Assembly (NCBI GenBank): GCA_017309015.1
Contig: JAEDAG010000006.1
Location: forward strand, 1-43,825
DNA: 43,825 nt
DNA from: Faecalicatena absiana
GTDB taxonomy: Bacteria; Bacillota; Bacilli; Lactobacillales; Lactobacillaceae
Direction of reading: 5' to 3'
Shown in pieces: positions 24,857 to 33,196 of the stretch. The notes under the pieces are model-generated. The model ran no database searches. It was not told the DNA's origin and worked only from the letters and a program-made list of their open reading frames with translations. Within the stretch, counting starts at the first letter, position 1; every line of letters begins with the position of its first letter. Position numbers and translations under genes: made by a program.

Positions 24857-25441
24857 TTATTTCGCAGAAAGGGGGCTGCTTGCGGGATAGGCTTGCAGCT
24901 TCTGGTTCAGTTTCCTGTAGATCCGGTCGACGAACCAGGGCTCGCTTGACTTCTCCAGGGCTTCCGCCAAGCCAAACCAGGCGACGGCCTTGTTTTCGTC
25001 TTCTTTAGGCCGGATAGCTTGCCGATCGTCGGCTTCCAAGAGATAGGTGACGTTCAGGTGCAGGTGGGAAGGAACGTATTTCCCGTGCTTTTCATGGCCA
25101 TCAACGGTCAAAATCTCGACTGAATAGATCTGGTTTGTGACGGGACGTGCCACAACGCCGCTTTCTTCCTTGACTTCCTTCAGGGCCACGCGCAGCAGGT
25201 CATGGTCGCCGTCAGCATGTCCGCCCAGCCAGGCCCAGGAGTCGTAGATCCGGTGATAGGCCATTAGCGTCTTGTCGCGTGCGGGATTGACCACCCAGGC
25301 CGAGGCCGTGAAGTGCTCGGCTAAATTTGACCGCAGAAACAGCTCTTCCCCAGTTTCCAGGCGGTAGATCATTTCTTTGACATCTGTGGCCTCTTGTTCG
25401 TTGTAAGGTTGGTAGTTCTTTAAGTCCTCGAGTAGGTTCAT
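24857..25441 (-). CDS. Nudix hydrolase
   Basis: A 194-residue protein with a modified Nudix box. GGHADGDHDLL followed by KEVKEESGV keeps the EVxEExGV core, but the first Glu is not in place and the Arg is Lys. WVVNPARDKTLMAYHRIYDSW precedes it, as in several uncharacterised Nudix proteins near tRNA synthetase genes. Activity on nucleotide-linked substrates is likely but no substrate can be given. ATG 25441 has AAAAGGGGA upstream and begins MNLLEDLKNY; a longer frame upstream covers the promoter region and is not supported. Divergent from cysS. Confidence 0.82.
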   Translation of the reverse strand: MNLLEDLKNYQPYNEQEATDVKEMIYRLETGEELFLRSNLAEHFTASAWVVNPARDKTLMAYHRIYDSWAWLGGHADGDHDLLRVALKEVKEESGVVARPVTNQIYSVEILTVDGHEKHGKYVPSHLHLNVTYLLEADDRQAIRPKEDENKAVAWFGLAEALEKSSEPWFVDRIYRKLNQKLQAYPASSPLSAK

Positions 25442-25588
25442 TTGTTCCCCTTTTCTAAAAAATCCTCTTTTTTCAGATTTTACCACGGCCAGCTGTGATA
25501 TTTGCGCCAACAAGGCGGATTGTCTGTTAAAATGAAGAGTGATTATTGCAGGCAAGGAAAAACTTTTAAAAGAAAGCAGGAAAGTCTA

Positions 25589-27013
25589 GTGAAAGTTTTT
25601 AACACTTTAACGCGCCAAAAAGAAGAATTCAAGCCGCTGGTCCCGGGCCAGATCAGCATGTACGTCTGTGGGCCGACGGTCTACAACTACATCCACATCG
25701 GCAATGCCAGAAGCGCCATCGCTTTTGACACTATCCGCCGCTACTTTGAATACAAGGGCTACCAGGTCAAGTACGTTTCCAACTTTACTGACGTTGACGA
25801 CAAGATGATCAACGAAGCCCGCGCTGAAGGCACTACGGTGCCGGAGCTGGCTGAGCGCTACATCAAGGCCTTCCTGGAAGACACTACAGCCTTGAACATT
25901 GAGCCAGCAACCCTGCACCCGCGGGCAACCCACGAAATCCCGGCCATCATTGACTTTATCCAGACCCTGATCGACAAGGGCTACGCTTATGAAGCAGACG
26001 GGGACGTCTACTACCGGGCCAAGAAGTTCAAGAACTACGGGCAGCTGAGCGACCAAGACATCGACCAGCTGGAAGAAGGGGCCTCAAAGCACGTCAATGA
26101 CGAAGAACAGGACCGCAAGGAAGACCCGATCGACTTTGCCCTCTGGAAGGGGCAAAAGGAGCCTGACGAGATTGCCTGGGACTCTCCTTGGGGCAAGGGG
26201 CGGCCAGGCTGGCACATCGAATGCTCCGTCATGTCCACCAAGTACCTGGGTGACACCCTGGACATCCACGGGGGCGGGCAAGACCTGGAATTCCCGCACC
26301 ATGAAAACGAGATTGCCCAAAGCGAGGCCAAGACGGGCCACAAGTTCGTCAACTACTGGCTGCACAACGGCTTTGTCACGGTCGGCAAGGATGAGGAGAA
26401 GATGTCCAAGTCCCTGCACAACTTCGTGACGGTCCACGACATCTTGCAAAAGGTGGACCCCCAGGTGCTGCGCTTCTTCATGGCCAGCGTGCAATACCGC
26501 AGCCAGATCAACTATTCAGAAGAGAACCTGGCCCAAGCCACCAATATCCTGAACCGCTTCAAGAACACCCTGTCCTCGATCGGCTACCGGCTTGCTGACG
26601 ACACTGAATCCTTGGCTGACGCTGACCTGCAGCTGCTGGTTGAAGAGACCAAGATCAAGTTTGACGGGGCTATGGATGACGACTTCAACGTTCAAAACGC
26701 GCTGACGGCGATCTATGAAGCCTTGCCAGCCGTGAACTCAAATGCCAACGCGCCAAAGGCTGACAAGGAAGCCCTTAAGGCCTTCAAGGACAATTTGACT
26801 GCTTGGCTTGGGGTGTTTGGCATTGACGCTGACCAGCTTTTGGCTCAAGAAGCCGGTGATGACGACGCCAAGATTGAAGCCCTGATCGCTGAGCGCAGCG
26901 AAGCCAGAAAGAACAAGGACTGGGCTAAGAGCGACGAAATCCGTGACCAATTGCAGGCGATGGGGATCGCCATCAAGGATACCCCGCAAGGAACAAGGTG
27001 GAGCCGTGAATAA
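25589..27013 (+). CDS. cysS: cysteinyl-tRNA synthetase
   Basis: A 474-residue class I synthetase. [19 protein letters not shown] holds the first zinc-binding Cys and the HIGH-type motif. WHIECSVM and the following [15 protein letters not shown] carry the other zinc and active-site residues. KMSKSLHNF (about residue 270) is the KMSKS loop. GTG 25589 is chosen because it gives [14 protein letters not shown], the family's N-terminus; a longer frame from 25502 has no family match. It starts the conserved cysS-mrnC-rlmB-sigH order and overlaps mrnC by 8 bases. Confidence 0.96.
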   Translation: MKVFNTLTRQKEEFKPLVPGQISMYVCGPTVYNYIHIGNARSAIAFDTIRRYFEYKGYQVKYVSNFTDVDDKMINEARAEGTTVPELAERYIKAFLEDTTALNIEPATLHPRATHEIPAIIDFIQTLIDKGYAYEADGDVYYRAKKFKNYGQLSDQDIDQLEEGASKHVNDEEQDRKEDPIDFALWKGQKEPDEIAWDSPWGKGRPGWHIECSVMSTKYLGDTLDIHGGGQDLEFPHHENEIAQSEAKTGHKFVNYWLHNGFVTVGKDEEKMSKSLHNFVTVHDILQKVDPQVLRFFMASVQYRSQINYSEENLAQATNILNRFKNTLSSIGYRLADDTESLADADLQLLVEETKIKFDGAMDDDFNVQNALTAIYEALPAVNSNANAPKADKEALKAFKDNLTAWLGVFGIDADQLLAQEAGDDDAKIEALIAERSEARKNKDWAKSDEIRDQLQAMGIAIKDTPQGTRWSRE

Positions 27014-27449
27014 AGCAAAGAAGCTGACTGAAAGCAAGATCAACCCAGATACCCTGAGCGGGCAGACCCTGGCCTATCTCGGCGACGGGATCTATGAGGC
27101 GGCCATCCGCCGGCACCTGATCAAGGGCGGGATGCTCAAGCCGCAGAACCTGCAAAGAGCCGCGACCTATTACGTGTCAGCCAAGGCCCAGGCAGCTTTG
27201 GTAGCCAAGATGCAGGACGACGGCGTCTTGAATGAGGCCGAATTGACGGCCTTTCGCCGGGGCAGAAATGCCAAGACCCACACCAAGGCCAAGCACACCA
27301 GCCTGCATACCTATGAAATGTCCACGGGCTTTGAAGCCATTATCGGCTACTTGGACCTGGCCGGGCAGGGCGAGCGGGTCGCGGAGCTGATTGCCTGGTG
27401 CATCGATGAAGTTGAAAATGGAGGAACTGATGAGTATGTCTTCAAGTAA
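27006..27449 (+). CDS. mrnC: Mini-ribonuclease III
   Basis: A 147-residue RNase III catalytic domain without a double-stranded-RNA-binding domain. [18 protein letters not shown] is the signature region with the catalytic Asp. [27 protein letters not shown] includes the second acidic motif. In B. subtilis it matures 23S rRNA ends. GTG 27006 ([15 protein letters not shown]) overlaps the last codons of cysS and has GGTGGA upstream; the position directly after cysS is the conserved one. Confidence 0.92.
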   Translation: MNKAKKLTESKINPDTLSGQTLAYLGDGIYEAAIRRHLIKGGMLKPQNLQRAATYYVSAKAQAALVAKMQDDGVLNEAELTAFRRGRNAKTHTKAKHTSLHTYEMSTGFEAIIGYLDLAGQGERVAELIAWCIDEVENGGTDEYVFK

Positions 27450-28188
27450 TGAAGATTTTGTCTTTGGCCGGCATGCCGGAATCGACTTTTTGAAAACGCA
27501 GGAAGCGGAGAAGATCAACAAGGTCTTCCTGGCGGAAGGGGTTCAAGAAGACTTTGCCAGAGAAGTCTACCGCTATGCCAAAAAGAAGCGCCTGATCGTT
27601 CAGCGCGTGCCTAAGTCCAAATTGGACGCCCTGGTCCAGGGCGGAAACCACCAGGGCCTGGTCTTGGCGGTCGCTTCGTTCGCGTACGCTGACTTTGACC
27701 AGCTCCTGGACCAGCTGGACCAGCAGGAAGAAGCACCGCTGCTCTTGCTTTTGGACAATATTGAAGACCCCCACAACCTGGGCAGCATCCTCCGGAGCGC
27801 GGATGCCACCGGCGTTTCCGGCGTCATCATCCCCAAGCGCCGGGCCAGCGGGCTGACCAGCGTCGTGGCCAAGACCTCAACCGGGGCCATTGACCACGTG
27901 CCAGTTGCCCGGGTGGGCAACCTGGTGCAGACGGTGCAGGCCCTCAAGGAACGCGGCTACTGGATCTTTGGGACGGCCATGGCCGGCGAGGACTACCGCC
28001 GCTGGAACGCCAGCGGCAAGACGGTCTTGGTCATCGGCAACGAAGGCAAGGGGATTTCCCCGCTGCTGCTCAAGCAGATGGACCAGACCCTGACCATCCC
28101 GATGATCGGCCACGTCCAGTCCCTGAACGCGTCCGTGGCGACTGGGGTCCTGCTCTACCAAGCCTTTAACAGCCGTCATCCCCTGTAA
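27430..28188 (+). CDS. rlmB: 23S rRNA (guanosine-2'-O)-methyltransferase, SpoU family
   Basis: A 252-residue SPOUT methyltransferase. The N-terminal L30e-like substrate domain begins DFVFGRHAGIDFL (about residues 8-20) and the trefoil-knot domain carries three motifs: LLDNIEDPHNLGSILRSADA, LVIGNEGKGIS and SLNASVATGVLLY. It should use SAM to methylate a 23S rRNA guanosine (G2251 in E. coli numbering) or a related site. ATG 27430 has GGAGGA 4 bases upstream and overlaps mrnC by 20 bases, consistent with translational coupling. Confidence 0.92.
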   Translation: MSMSSSNEDFVFGRHAGIDFLKTQEAEKINKVFLAEGVQEDFAREVYRYAKKKRLIVQRVPKSKLDALVQGGNHQGLVLAVASFAYADFDQLLDQLDQQEEAPLLLLLDNIEDPHNLGSILRSADATGVSGVIIPKRRASGLTSVVAKTSTGAIDHVPVARVGNLVQTVQALKERGYWIFGTAMAGEDYRRWNASGKTVLVIGNEGKGISPLLLKQMDQTLTIPMIGHVQSLNASVATGVLLYQAFNSRHPL

Positions 28189-28254
28189 GGCAAATCATTT
28201 ACAAGCCGTTTTTAAGAGTTAGAACAAACTCCGGTTCGATTTAAGAAGACAAAC

Positions 28255-28297
28255 AAGCCCTTTATGCTGATTTTAAAATTCAGTAGAAAGGGCTTTT
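28255..28297 (+). terminator. terminator-like hairpin containing the sigH ribosome binding site
   Basis: AAGCCCTTT (28255-28263) pairs with AAAGGGCTT (28287-28295), with an inner CTGA/TCAG stem, followed by TT. The AAAGGG of the 3' arm ends 8 bases before ATG 28301 and is the only ribosome-site candidate of the sigma factor gene. The hairpin may terminate rlmB transcripts, mask the ribosome site, or both. Confidence 0.75.
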
Positions 28298-28300
28298 ATA

Positions 28301-28858
28301 ATGGAAAAAGGAGAAGAGCTGAAACTGATCGCCCGCGTCCGCAAGGGCGACAGCCAGGCATTAAAGAAACTGTTTGTGAATTACCAGCCATTGGTGGACA
28401 ACTGCCGGCGGCAGTTTTACCTAACGGACTATGACGCCTGCGACTGGAAGCAGGAGGCCTTGATCGTCTGCTATGAATCCGCGCTGCTATATGATCCTGC
28501 CCGCCGCCGGCCCTTTGGCGCTCTCTTCAAGATCCGCCTCCGCCACCGCTTTATCAACCTCTGCCGGAATGCCCAGGCCTTGAAAAGACGCTCGCAGCGC
28601 GGCTTGCAGCCCCTGTGCGATGAGGACGCCGAAGAAGAGTCCAACATCTACTACCAAGAGGTCATTCCAGTCTGGTTTATGGCTGAGGAAGCCTTGAGCC
28701 AGTTGTCCAAGCTGGAATTGCAGGCTTTCCTGGTCTTATTGGGCGTCAAGGAGAAAAGCGAGGTCTGTGCCAGCTGCCAGGTGGCTGAAAAGGGCCTCAA
28801 CCGGGCCAAGTACCGGGCAATCCAGAAAATTCGGGAAAATTTTACGAGTAAAAAATAA
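28301..28858 (+). CDS. alternative sigma factor, SigH/ComX-like
   Basis: A 185-residue sigma-70-family protein. LIARVRKGDSQALKKLFVNYQPLV is region 2.1-like. DWKQEALIVCYESALLYDP (about 48-66) corresponds to region 2.2, and FGALFKIRLRHRFINLCR with following basic residues to 2.3-2.4. The C-terminal part (LNRAKYRAIQKIRENF) fits region 4. Its place after cysS-mrnC-rlmB and before rpmG-secE-nusG is the sigH position of Bacillus. In lactic acid bacteria this protein is the competence sigma factor ComX homologue. Translation probably depends on opening the stem at 28255-28297. Confidence 0.85.
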   Translation: MEKGEELKLIARVRKGDSQALKKLFVNYQPLVDNCRRQFYLTDYDACDWKQEALIVCYESALLYDPARRRPFGALFKIRLRHRFINLCRNAQALKRRSQRGLQPLCDEDAEEESNIYYQEVIPVWFMAEEALSQLSKLELQAFLVLLGVKEKSEVCASCQVAEKGLNRAKYRAIQKIRENFTSKK

Positions 28859-28923
28859 CGCATTCATGGAGAAAGTGATTATAATAAGAGGTGTAGGATG
28901 AATTTATTTAGGAGGTAATCAAA

Positions 28924-29139
28924 ATGTCAGAAATTATGAAGACTGCTTTGCTGGACCGTTCAATGAAGGAGGTATTCGACTGGAGCGACGCTGACACCCC
29001 TGTTAGAGACGCTCTTTGGGACTACTTCATGGAATCAAATGGCCACGACACGGACAAGACCGAGCAAGCCATGCTTCCATTCCTGAACGACAGCGATGAC
29101 AAGATTATTTCATTTGTCAACGAACACCTTAAGAAATAG
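28924..29139 (+). CDS. small acidic protein of unknown function
   Basis: A 71-residue soluble protein with a consensus ribosome site, TTAGGAGGTAATC, ahead of ATG 28924 and a TATAAT-like box at 28880-28885. It is strongly acidic (Asp and Glu cluster in SDADTPVRD and NDSDDK), with no signal peptide or membrane segment and probable helical structure. I do not recognise the family. It sits between the sigma factor gene and a convergent gene, with a terminator downstream, and looks well expressed. Confidence 0.75.
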   Translation: MSEIMKTALLDRSMKEVFDWSDADTPVRDALWDYFMESNGHDTDKTEQAMLPFLNDSDDKIISFVNEHLKK

Positions 29140-29236
29140 TTATAGTTTGAAGATTAATTTTTGAGATTATCCAACTATATTTTTTGACCTACATCCAGAC
29201 TCGCTTGCATTCCCGTCAGGGATTGGGAGGGGTCAC

Positions 29237-29270
29237 AAAAAGCACTTGCATCCGCAAGTGCTTTTTGTTT
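29237..29270. terminator. bidirectional terminator
   Basis: AAAAAGCACTTGC pairs perfectly with GCAAGTGCTTTTT around a 4-base loop. It separates the small acidic protein gene from the convergent DXS-like gene. Confidence 0.93.
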
Positions 29271-29290
29271 GCCGTTTTGCTTGAAAAGGA

Positions 29291-31048
29291 CTAGTCCAGC
29301 AGCTCCCGGGCGTCGGCCACGATTTGGTCCACATTCAGGTGGTTGTCCTCGAGAATCTTGGCAAAGGACATGTCAGTGTCAATGTACATCCGGCTTAGGC
29401 CAAAGGACTTGACCAAGACCGGCTTGTCAGCCAGGTAGGAAGCGATCTTTTGCCCAAAGCCGCCGTCCAGGGTATTGTCTTCCAGGGTGAGGATCAGGTC
29501 GTAGTCTTTGGCGAGCTGGTCCAGGCAGTCCGTATCCAGGATGTTGGCGGAAATTGGGTTGAAGAGGGAAGCCCCAAGCTCTTCGGCTGCCTTGATCCCC
29601 TTTTCCAGAGTGGCGCCTAAGGCCAGGATGGCAGTCTTTTCGCCGTGCTTGACTTCCTGGTACTTGATCTCGTCATAGTTTTCCAGGGTGTTTTCCGGGT
29701 CTCCTTCAGGGACGCTGCCGCCAGGAAGCTTGATGGCAACTGGGCTTTGCTTTTGCTCAATGGCCCACTTGAGCATGGCCTTGACTTCAGCTAAGCTGCT
29801 TGGCGCAAGGTAGGTCCAGTTTGGCAGGTTGGAGAGCATGACCTGGTCAAAGTAGCCCACGTGGGTCTTGGAGTTGGGGTTAATCGTCCCGCCCGCGACG
29901 ACCATGACGACTGGCAGATTGTTGGCGGCCACGTCGTGGGAGAGCTGGTCAAAGGCTCTTTGCAGGAAGGTTGAGTTCTCAAACAGGACTGGCGTTGCTC
30001 CTTCTTTGGCAAAACCGGCCGCGAAGCCCACGGATTCCTGCTCGGCAATGCCGACGTCAACGTAGTGGGCTGGGTAGTTGACCTTCATGTCGTCCAAGCC
30101 AAAGACGCCTGGAATGGCGGCATTGATGGCCATGATGCGCTTGTTGCCTTGGTCAATGGCTTCTTCAACCGTCTTGACGGCAACGCTGGCTGGGGATGGC
30201 TTGGAAGCAGGCGCTTTGCTTGAGTCGTCCTTTAAGTTGAAAGGCATTACCCAGTGGTGGCCTTCTTCATCGTCGATGGCCGGCTGGTAGCCCTTGCCCT
30301 TTAAGGTATTGATGTGCAAAAGGATCGGGTGGTCCACGTCCTTGACGCCCTTAAAGGCTTCAATCATGGCCTCCAGGTCGTTGCCATCAGCAACGTAGCG
30401 GTAGTCAAAGCCCATTGCCGTGAAGGGGTTGGCCGCGGCTTGCCCGTTGCTGTCGCGCAGGGCCTTCAAGGCTACGGTCAAGCCGCCGACGTTCTTGTCG
30501 ATGGACCACTGGTTGTCGTTGACTACGACGACCAGGTTGTGGGGCTCAATTGCCGCGTTGTTCAAGCCTTCAAAGGCTACGCCCCCGGTCATGGAGCCGT
30601 CGCCGATCAAGGCCATGATGTTTTCCTTGCCGCCCATTAAATCGCGGGCCTTGGCCATCCCGGTCGCCAGGGAGATGGAGGTTGAGGTGTGGCCGACGGC
30701 AAAGTAGTCGTAAGGACTTTCTTCCGGGTTGCTGTATGGGGTCACGTCCCCGTAGCGGTCAGGGTCCAGCCAGGCATAAGCTCTGCCCGTCAGCATTTTG
30801 TGGGGGTAGGTCTGGTGGGAGACGTCCCAGACGATCTTGTCTTTAGGGGCGTTGAAGACGTAGTGGTAGGCGATCGTGGCTTCCACGATCCCCAGGTCTG
30901 GACCCAGGTGTCCGCCCGTGACTGAGTCCTTTTCAATGATCAGGGTGCGGATTTCTTCCGCCAGCTGCTGCATTTGCGCCAGGCTGAGCTGCTTGAGGTC
31001 AGCCGGTGACTTGATCTTGTTCAACAAATAATCAGGATGTTGATTCAT
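29291..31048 (-). CDS. transketolase-family protein, 1-deoxyxylulose-5-phosphate-synthase-like
   Basis: A 585-residue thiamine-diphosphate enzyme. GHLGPDLGIVEATIAYHYVF, KIVWDVSHQTYPHKMLTGR, VGHTSTSISLATGMA and the ThDP motif GDGSMTGGVAFEGLNNA all resemble DXS. VGIAEQESVGFAAGFA holds the catalytic Glu, but the usual His after EQ is Glu. STFLQRAFDQLSHDVA is kept, whereas the DRAG-type segment that binds the sugar phosphate in DXS reads VAGGTINPNS. ATG 31048 has AAGGAGC upstream; a longer frame is unsupported. Lactobacilli make isoprenoids by the mevalonate route, so its role may be thiamine/pyridoxal precursor supply or another ketol transfer. It sits on the opposite strand inside the sigH-rpmG interval. 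Confidence 0.85.
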   Translation of the reverse strand: MNQHPDYLLNKIKSPADLKQLSLAQMQQLAEEIRTLIIEKDSVTGGHLGPDLGIVEATIAYHYVFNAPKDKIVWDVSHQTYPHKMLTGRAYAWLDPDRYGDVTPYSNPEESPYDYFAVGHTSTSISLATGMAKARDLMGGKENIMALIGDGSMTGGVAFEGLNNAAIEPHNLVVVVNDNQWSIDKNVGGLTVALKALRDSNGQAAANPFTAMGFDYRYVADGNDLEAMIEAFKGVKDVDHPILLHINTLKGKGYQPAIDDEEGHHWVMPFNLKDDSSKAPASKPSPASVAVKTVEEAIDQGNKRIMAINAAIPGVFGLDDMKVNYPAHYVDVGIAEQESVGFAAGFAKEGATPVLFENSTFLQRAFDQLSHDVAANNLPVVMVVAGGTINPNSKTHVGYFDQVMLSNLPNWTYLAPSSLAEVKAMLKWAIEQKQSPVAIKLPGGSVPEGDPENTLENYDEIKYQEVKHGEKTAILALGATLEKGIKAAEELGASLFNPISANILDTDCLDQLAKDYDLILTLEDNTLDGGFGQKIASYLADKPVLVKSFGLSRMYIDTDMSFAKILEDNHLNVDQIVADARELLD

Positions 31049-31093
31049 TTTTTGCTCCTTAATTATGACTGCAATTTTTACTATTACAAGTTT

Positions 31094-31099
31094 ATTATA
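31094..31099 (-). promoter_or_regulatory. -10 box of the DXS-like gene
   Basis: Minus-strand consensus TATAAT, 45 bases before the start codon; the matching -35 is weak (TTCCCA at 16 bases). Confidence 0.45.
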
Positions 31100-31236
31100 G
31101 AAAAAGTCAGGGAAGTGGGAAAATGATCTGCTCGCTTGCCTGCTGTTCGACCTGTCTTTAGCATAGCGGAAGCAGGCAACATTCGCTAATAGCAATTATT
31201 CAGGGGATGAAATTCCAAAAGCGCATAACGCCCTGG

Positions 31237-31325
31237 CTGACAAAGGCGGAAAAACGTGCTATCATGAAAAGTCATGTCGCCAAGGGGCGAATCAGCTTGA
31301 AAATATTGGCTTTTTTTGCTAAAAT
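31237..31325 (+). promoter_or_regulatory. tandem promoters of rpmG-secE
   Basis: P1: CTGACA (31237-31242), 17 bases, TATCAT (31260-31265). P2: TTGAAA (31297-31302), 17 bases, TAAAAT (31320-31325). Both read toward rpmG. Confidence 0.65.
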
Positions 31326-31350
31326 TAAACGAAGTTTGAAGGTGAAAACT

Positions 31351-31500
31351 ATGGCAGTCAAGAAAGCAGCTTTGGCCTGCAGCGTCTGTGGGTCCCGCAA
31401 CTACTCAATCACTGCGAACAAGAACCGCACGCAGCGCTTGGAACTGAACAAGTTCTGCAAGCACTGCGGCAAGAAGACTCTGCATAAGGAAACGAGGTAA
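31351..31500 (+). CDS. rpmG: 50S ribosomal protein L33
   Basis: A 49-residue protein with [14 protein letters not shown] and [15 protein letters not shown], giving two CxxC pairs, the zinc-binding form of L33 (RpmGB-like). ATG 31351 has AAGGTG upstream. A longer frame opens upstream but has no L33 similarity. It precedes secE by 7 bases, as in Bacillus. Confidence 0.95.
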   Translation: MAVKKAALACSVCGSRNYSITANKNRTQRLELNKFCKHCGKKTLHKETR

Positions 31501-31507
31501 GACAAGG

Positions 31508-31678
31508 ATGATTAAGTTTTTCAAGAGCGTTGGTCATGAAATGAAGCTGGTCCACTGGCCAAGTGCCAAGGAAAACCGCCGTGACACGCTCAACGTTGTC
31601 GTGACTTCACTTCTTTACGCGATTTTCCTGGGCGCTTTGGACTGGGTCTTCGAAAAATTGATTCAAATTGTGCTCTAA
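31508..31678 (+). CDS. secE: preprotein translocase subunit SecE
   Basis: A 56-residue single-span membrane protein. FFKSVGHEMKLVHWPSAKEN is the conserved amphipathic SecE motif (EMKxVxWP), followed by DTLNVVVTSLLYAIFLGALD as the transmembrane helix. It clamps SecY in the protein export channel. ATG 31508 follows rpmG by 7 bases; the ribosome site is weak (GAGG at about 11 bases), so coupling to rpmG translation is probable. Confidence 0.95.
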   Translation: MIKFFKSVGHEMKLVHWPSAKENRRDTLNVVVTSLLYAIFLGALDWVFEKLIQIVL

Positions 31679-31692
31679 TTGAGCAAGACTTA

Positions 31693-31743
31693 TGTTATAA
31701 TCTAGACATATTCAAGTGGAAAACCTCATCGCGAGGTTTTTTT
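31693..31743 (+). promoter_or_regulatory. extended -10 promoter and promoter-proximal terminator before nusG
   Basis: TGTTATAAT (31693-31701) is an extended -10 without a good -35. About 18 bases later AAAACCTC (31720-31727) pairs with GAGGTTTT (31733-31740), followed by T residues. The hairpin either ends the rpmG-secE transcript or attenuates the nusG transcript that starts just upstream of it. Confidence 0.65.
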
Positions 31744-31775
31744 GTTTGCCAAAATTCAAAGGAGATATATTTACT

Positions 31776-32327
31776 ATGGTTGAAACTGCCAAGAAGCAAT
31801 GGTACGTGCTGCACACTTACTCTGGTTTTGAAGACAAGGTCAAGTCTGACCTTTTGTCCCGGGCCCAGTCAATGGGGATGCAAGACTACATCTTCCGCGT
31901 GGTCGTTCCGCAAGAAGAAAAGCTGGAAGACGTGCACGGCAAGAAGCAAGAAGTCAGCGAAAAGGTCTTCCCAGGCTACGTCTTGGTTGAAATGGTCATG
32001 ACTGATGAAAGCTGGTTCATCGTCCGGAACACCCCTAACGTTACTGGTTTCGTCGGCAGCCACGGCGGTGGTTCCAAGCCATCACCTTTGTACCCTGAAG
32101 AAGTAGAACGCATCCTGCACATGCAAGGCGAGCCAGCCAAGAAGGCAGACGTTCACTTTGAAGTCGGCGAAAACGTCAAGATCACTGAAGGTGCCTTCAA
32201 CGGCATGGTCGGCAAGATCACTGACATCCAAGACGACAAGGACAAGCTGTACTTGTCAATCGACATGTTTGGCCACGCGACGACTGCCGAACTGGACTTT
32301 GACCAGGTTGAAAAGCTTGAAGACTAA
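31776..32327 (+). CDS. nusG: transcription elongation/antitermination factor NusG
   Basis: A 183-residue factor that binds RNA polymerase. The NGN domain starts QWYVLHTYSGFEDKVKSDL and includes FPGYVLVEM and FVG. The C-terminal KOW domain contains GENVKITEGAFNGMVGKI. ATG 31776 has AAAGGAG 11 bases upstream; a longer frame from 31716 runs through the terminator hairpin and is rejected. It could act on the hairpin at 31720-31743, which would make autoregulation possible. Confidence 0.96.
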   Translation: MVETAKKQWYVLHTYSGFEDKVKSDLLSRAQSMGMQDYIFRVVVPQEEKLEDVHGKKQEVSEKVFPGYVLVEMVMTDESWFIVRNTPNVTGFVGSHGGGSKPSPLYPEEVERILHMQGEPAKKADVHFEVGENVKITEGAFNGMVGKITDIQDDKDKLYLSIDMFGHATTAELDFDQVEKLED

Positions 32328-32332
32328 GGAAG

Positions 32333-32608
32333 ATGCAGAAATTCCAAGAATTTTTTCAAGAAAAGGGCAACCGGCGGAAAGTCTGGCTGGCCCTGGCCAT
32401 CATCTGCTTTGCCATTGAGCCGCTCTTGATGAAGCAAAGCCAGACCGCGGGCTTTTACGGCGTTGGGGCCACGCTCTTGTTCAGCGGAGCCTTTATGGAG
32501 CTGTTTCCCTTCTTTAAGAAGAACTTTATTACCAAGTTCCTGCTGGTGCTGATCCTGATGGTTATTTTTGCCTTGGACTACTTCTACGGGCTCGCCTTGA
32601 GCAAGTAG
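32333..32608 (+). CDS. small membrane protein of unknown function
   Basis: A 91-residue protein beginning MQKFQEFFQEKGNRRKVW, with hydrophobic helices near residues 18-33, 40-55 and 68-85. It starts 5 bases after nusG. AAGGAAG directly abuts the ATG, so translation is probably coupled to nusG. I do not recognise the family. It interrupts the common nusG-rplK adjacency. Confidence 0.7.
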   Translation: MQKFQEFFQEKGNRRKVWLALAIICFAIEPLLMKQSQTAGFYGVGATLLFSGAFMELFPFFKKNFITKFLLVLILMVIFALDYFYGLALSK

Positions 32609-32677
32609 CAAAGTCCTGAAAATAGCCCTTGCCAAGCAAGGGATTACGTTGTACTATATTAGACGTACTTTATTATT

Positions 32678-32714
32678 GTGGGAGGGGAGTGTGGAAACTC
32701 TCCATTTTAACCGC
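32678..32714 (+). promoter_or_regulatory. candidate ribosomal protein L1 binding structure before rplK
   Basis: GTGGGAG, an inner stem GGGAG/CTCTC, then ATTTTAA and closing CCGC form a stem-internal loop-stem. The same arrangement recurs before rplA (33197-33230). L1 is known to repress the rplKA mRNA by binding a mimic of its 23S site; the identity of this structure is inferred. Confidence 0.5.
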
Positions 32715-32740
32715 ATCACGGAATCAAGGAGGTATTGACC

Positions 32741-33166
32741 GTGGCAAAGAAAGTTATTAACGTTGTTAAATTGCAAATTCCAGCTGGCGCTGCAACTCCT
32801 GCACCTCCAGTAGGTCCTGCTTTGGGTCAAGCAGGGATCAACATTGTTGGCTTTACTAAGGACTTCAATGCTCGTACTGCTGACCAAAAGGGCATGATCA
32901 TTCCTGTAGTTATTACCGTTTACGAAGACCGTTCATTCGACTTCATTACTAAGACTCCTCCAGCTCCAGTATTGCTTAAGCAAGCTGCCGGCTTGAAGAA
33001 GGCTTCAGGTGAACCTAACAAGAACAAGGTTGGTTCAGTAACCACTGCTCAAGTTAAGGAAATCGCCGAAACTAAGATGAAGGACCTTAACGCTGCCTCA
33101 ATCGAAGCTGCTATGCGCATGGTTGAAGGTACTGCTAGAAGTATGGGTATCGAAGTAAAGGACTAA
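32741..33166 (+). CDS. rplK: 50S ribosomal protein L11
   Basis: A 141-residue protein of the GTPase-associated centre. [39 protein letters not shown] and the C-terminal [12 protein letters not shown] are diagnostic. GTG 32741 is chosen with AAGGAGGT 7 bases upstream; a TTG 6 bases earlier is too close to that site. Its codon use, with many GCT, GTT and CCT, differs from the GC3-rich neighbours and fits very high expression. Confidence 0.97.
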   Translation: MAKKVINVVKLQIPAGAATPAPPVGPALGQAGINIVGFTKDFNARTADQKGMIIPVVITVYEDRSFDFITKTPPAPVLLKQAAGLKKASGEPNKNKVGSVTTAQVKEIAETKMKDLNAASIEAAMRMVEGTARSMGIEVKD

Positions 33167-33196
33167 TTTGTTAATTTAACTAAATTAGCAAGTCAG

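Noticed and set aside
25502..25588. T-box or extended N-terminus for cysS
   Set aside because: No T-box consensus is present and the family N-terminus begins at the GTG at 25589.
31207..31350. N-terminal extension of L33
   Set aside because: The upstream in-frame stretch covers two good promoters and has no L33 similarity.
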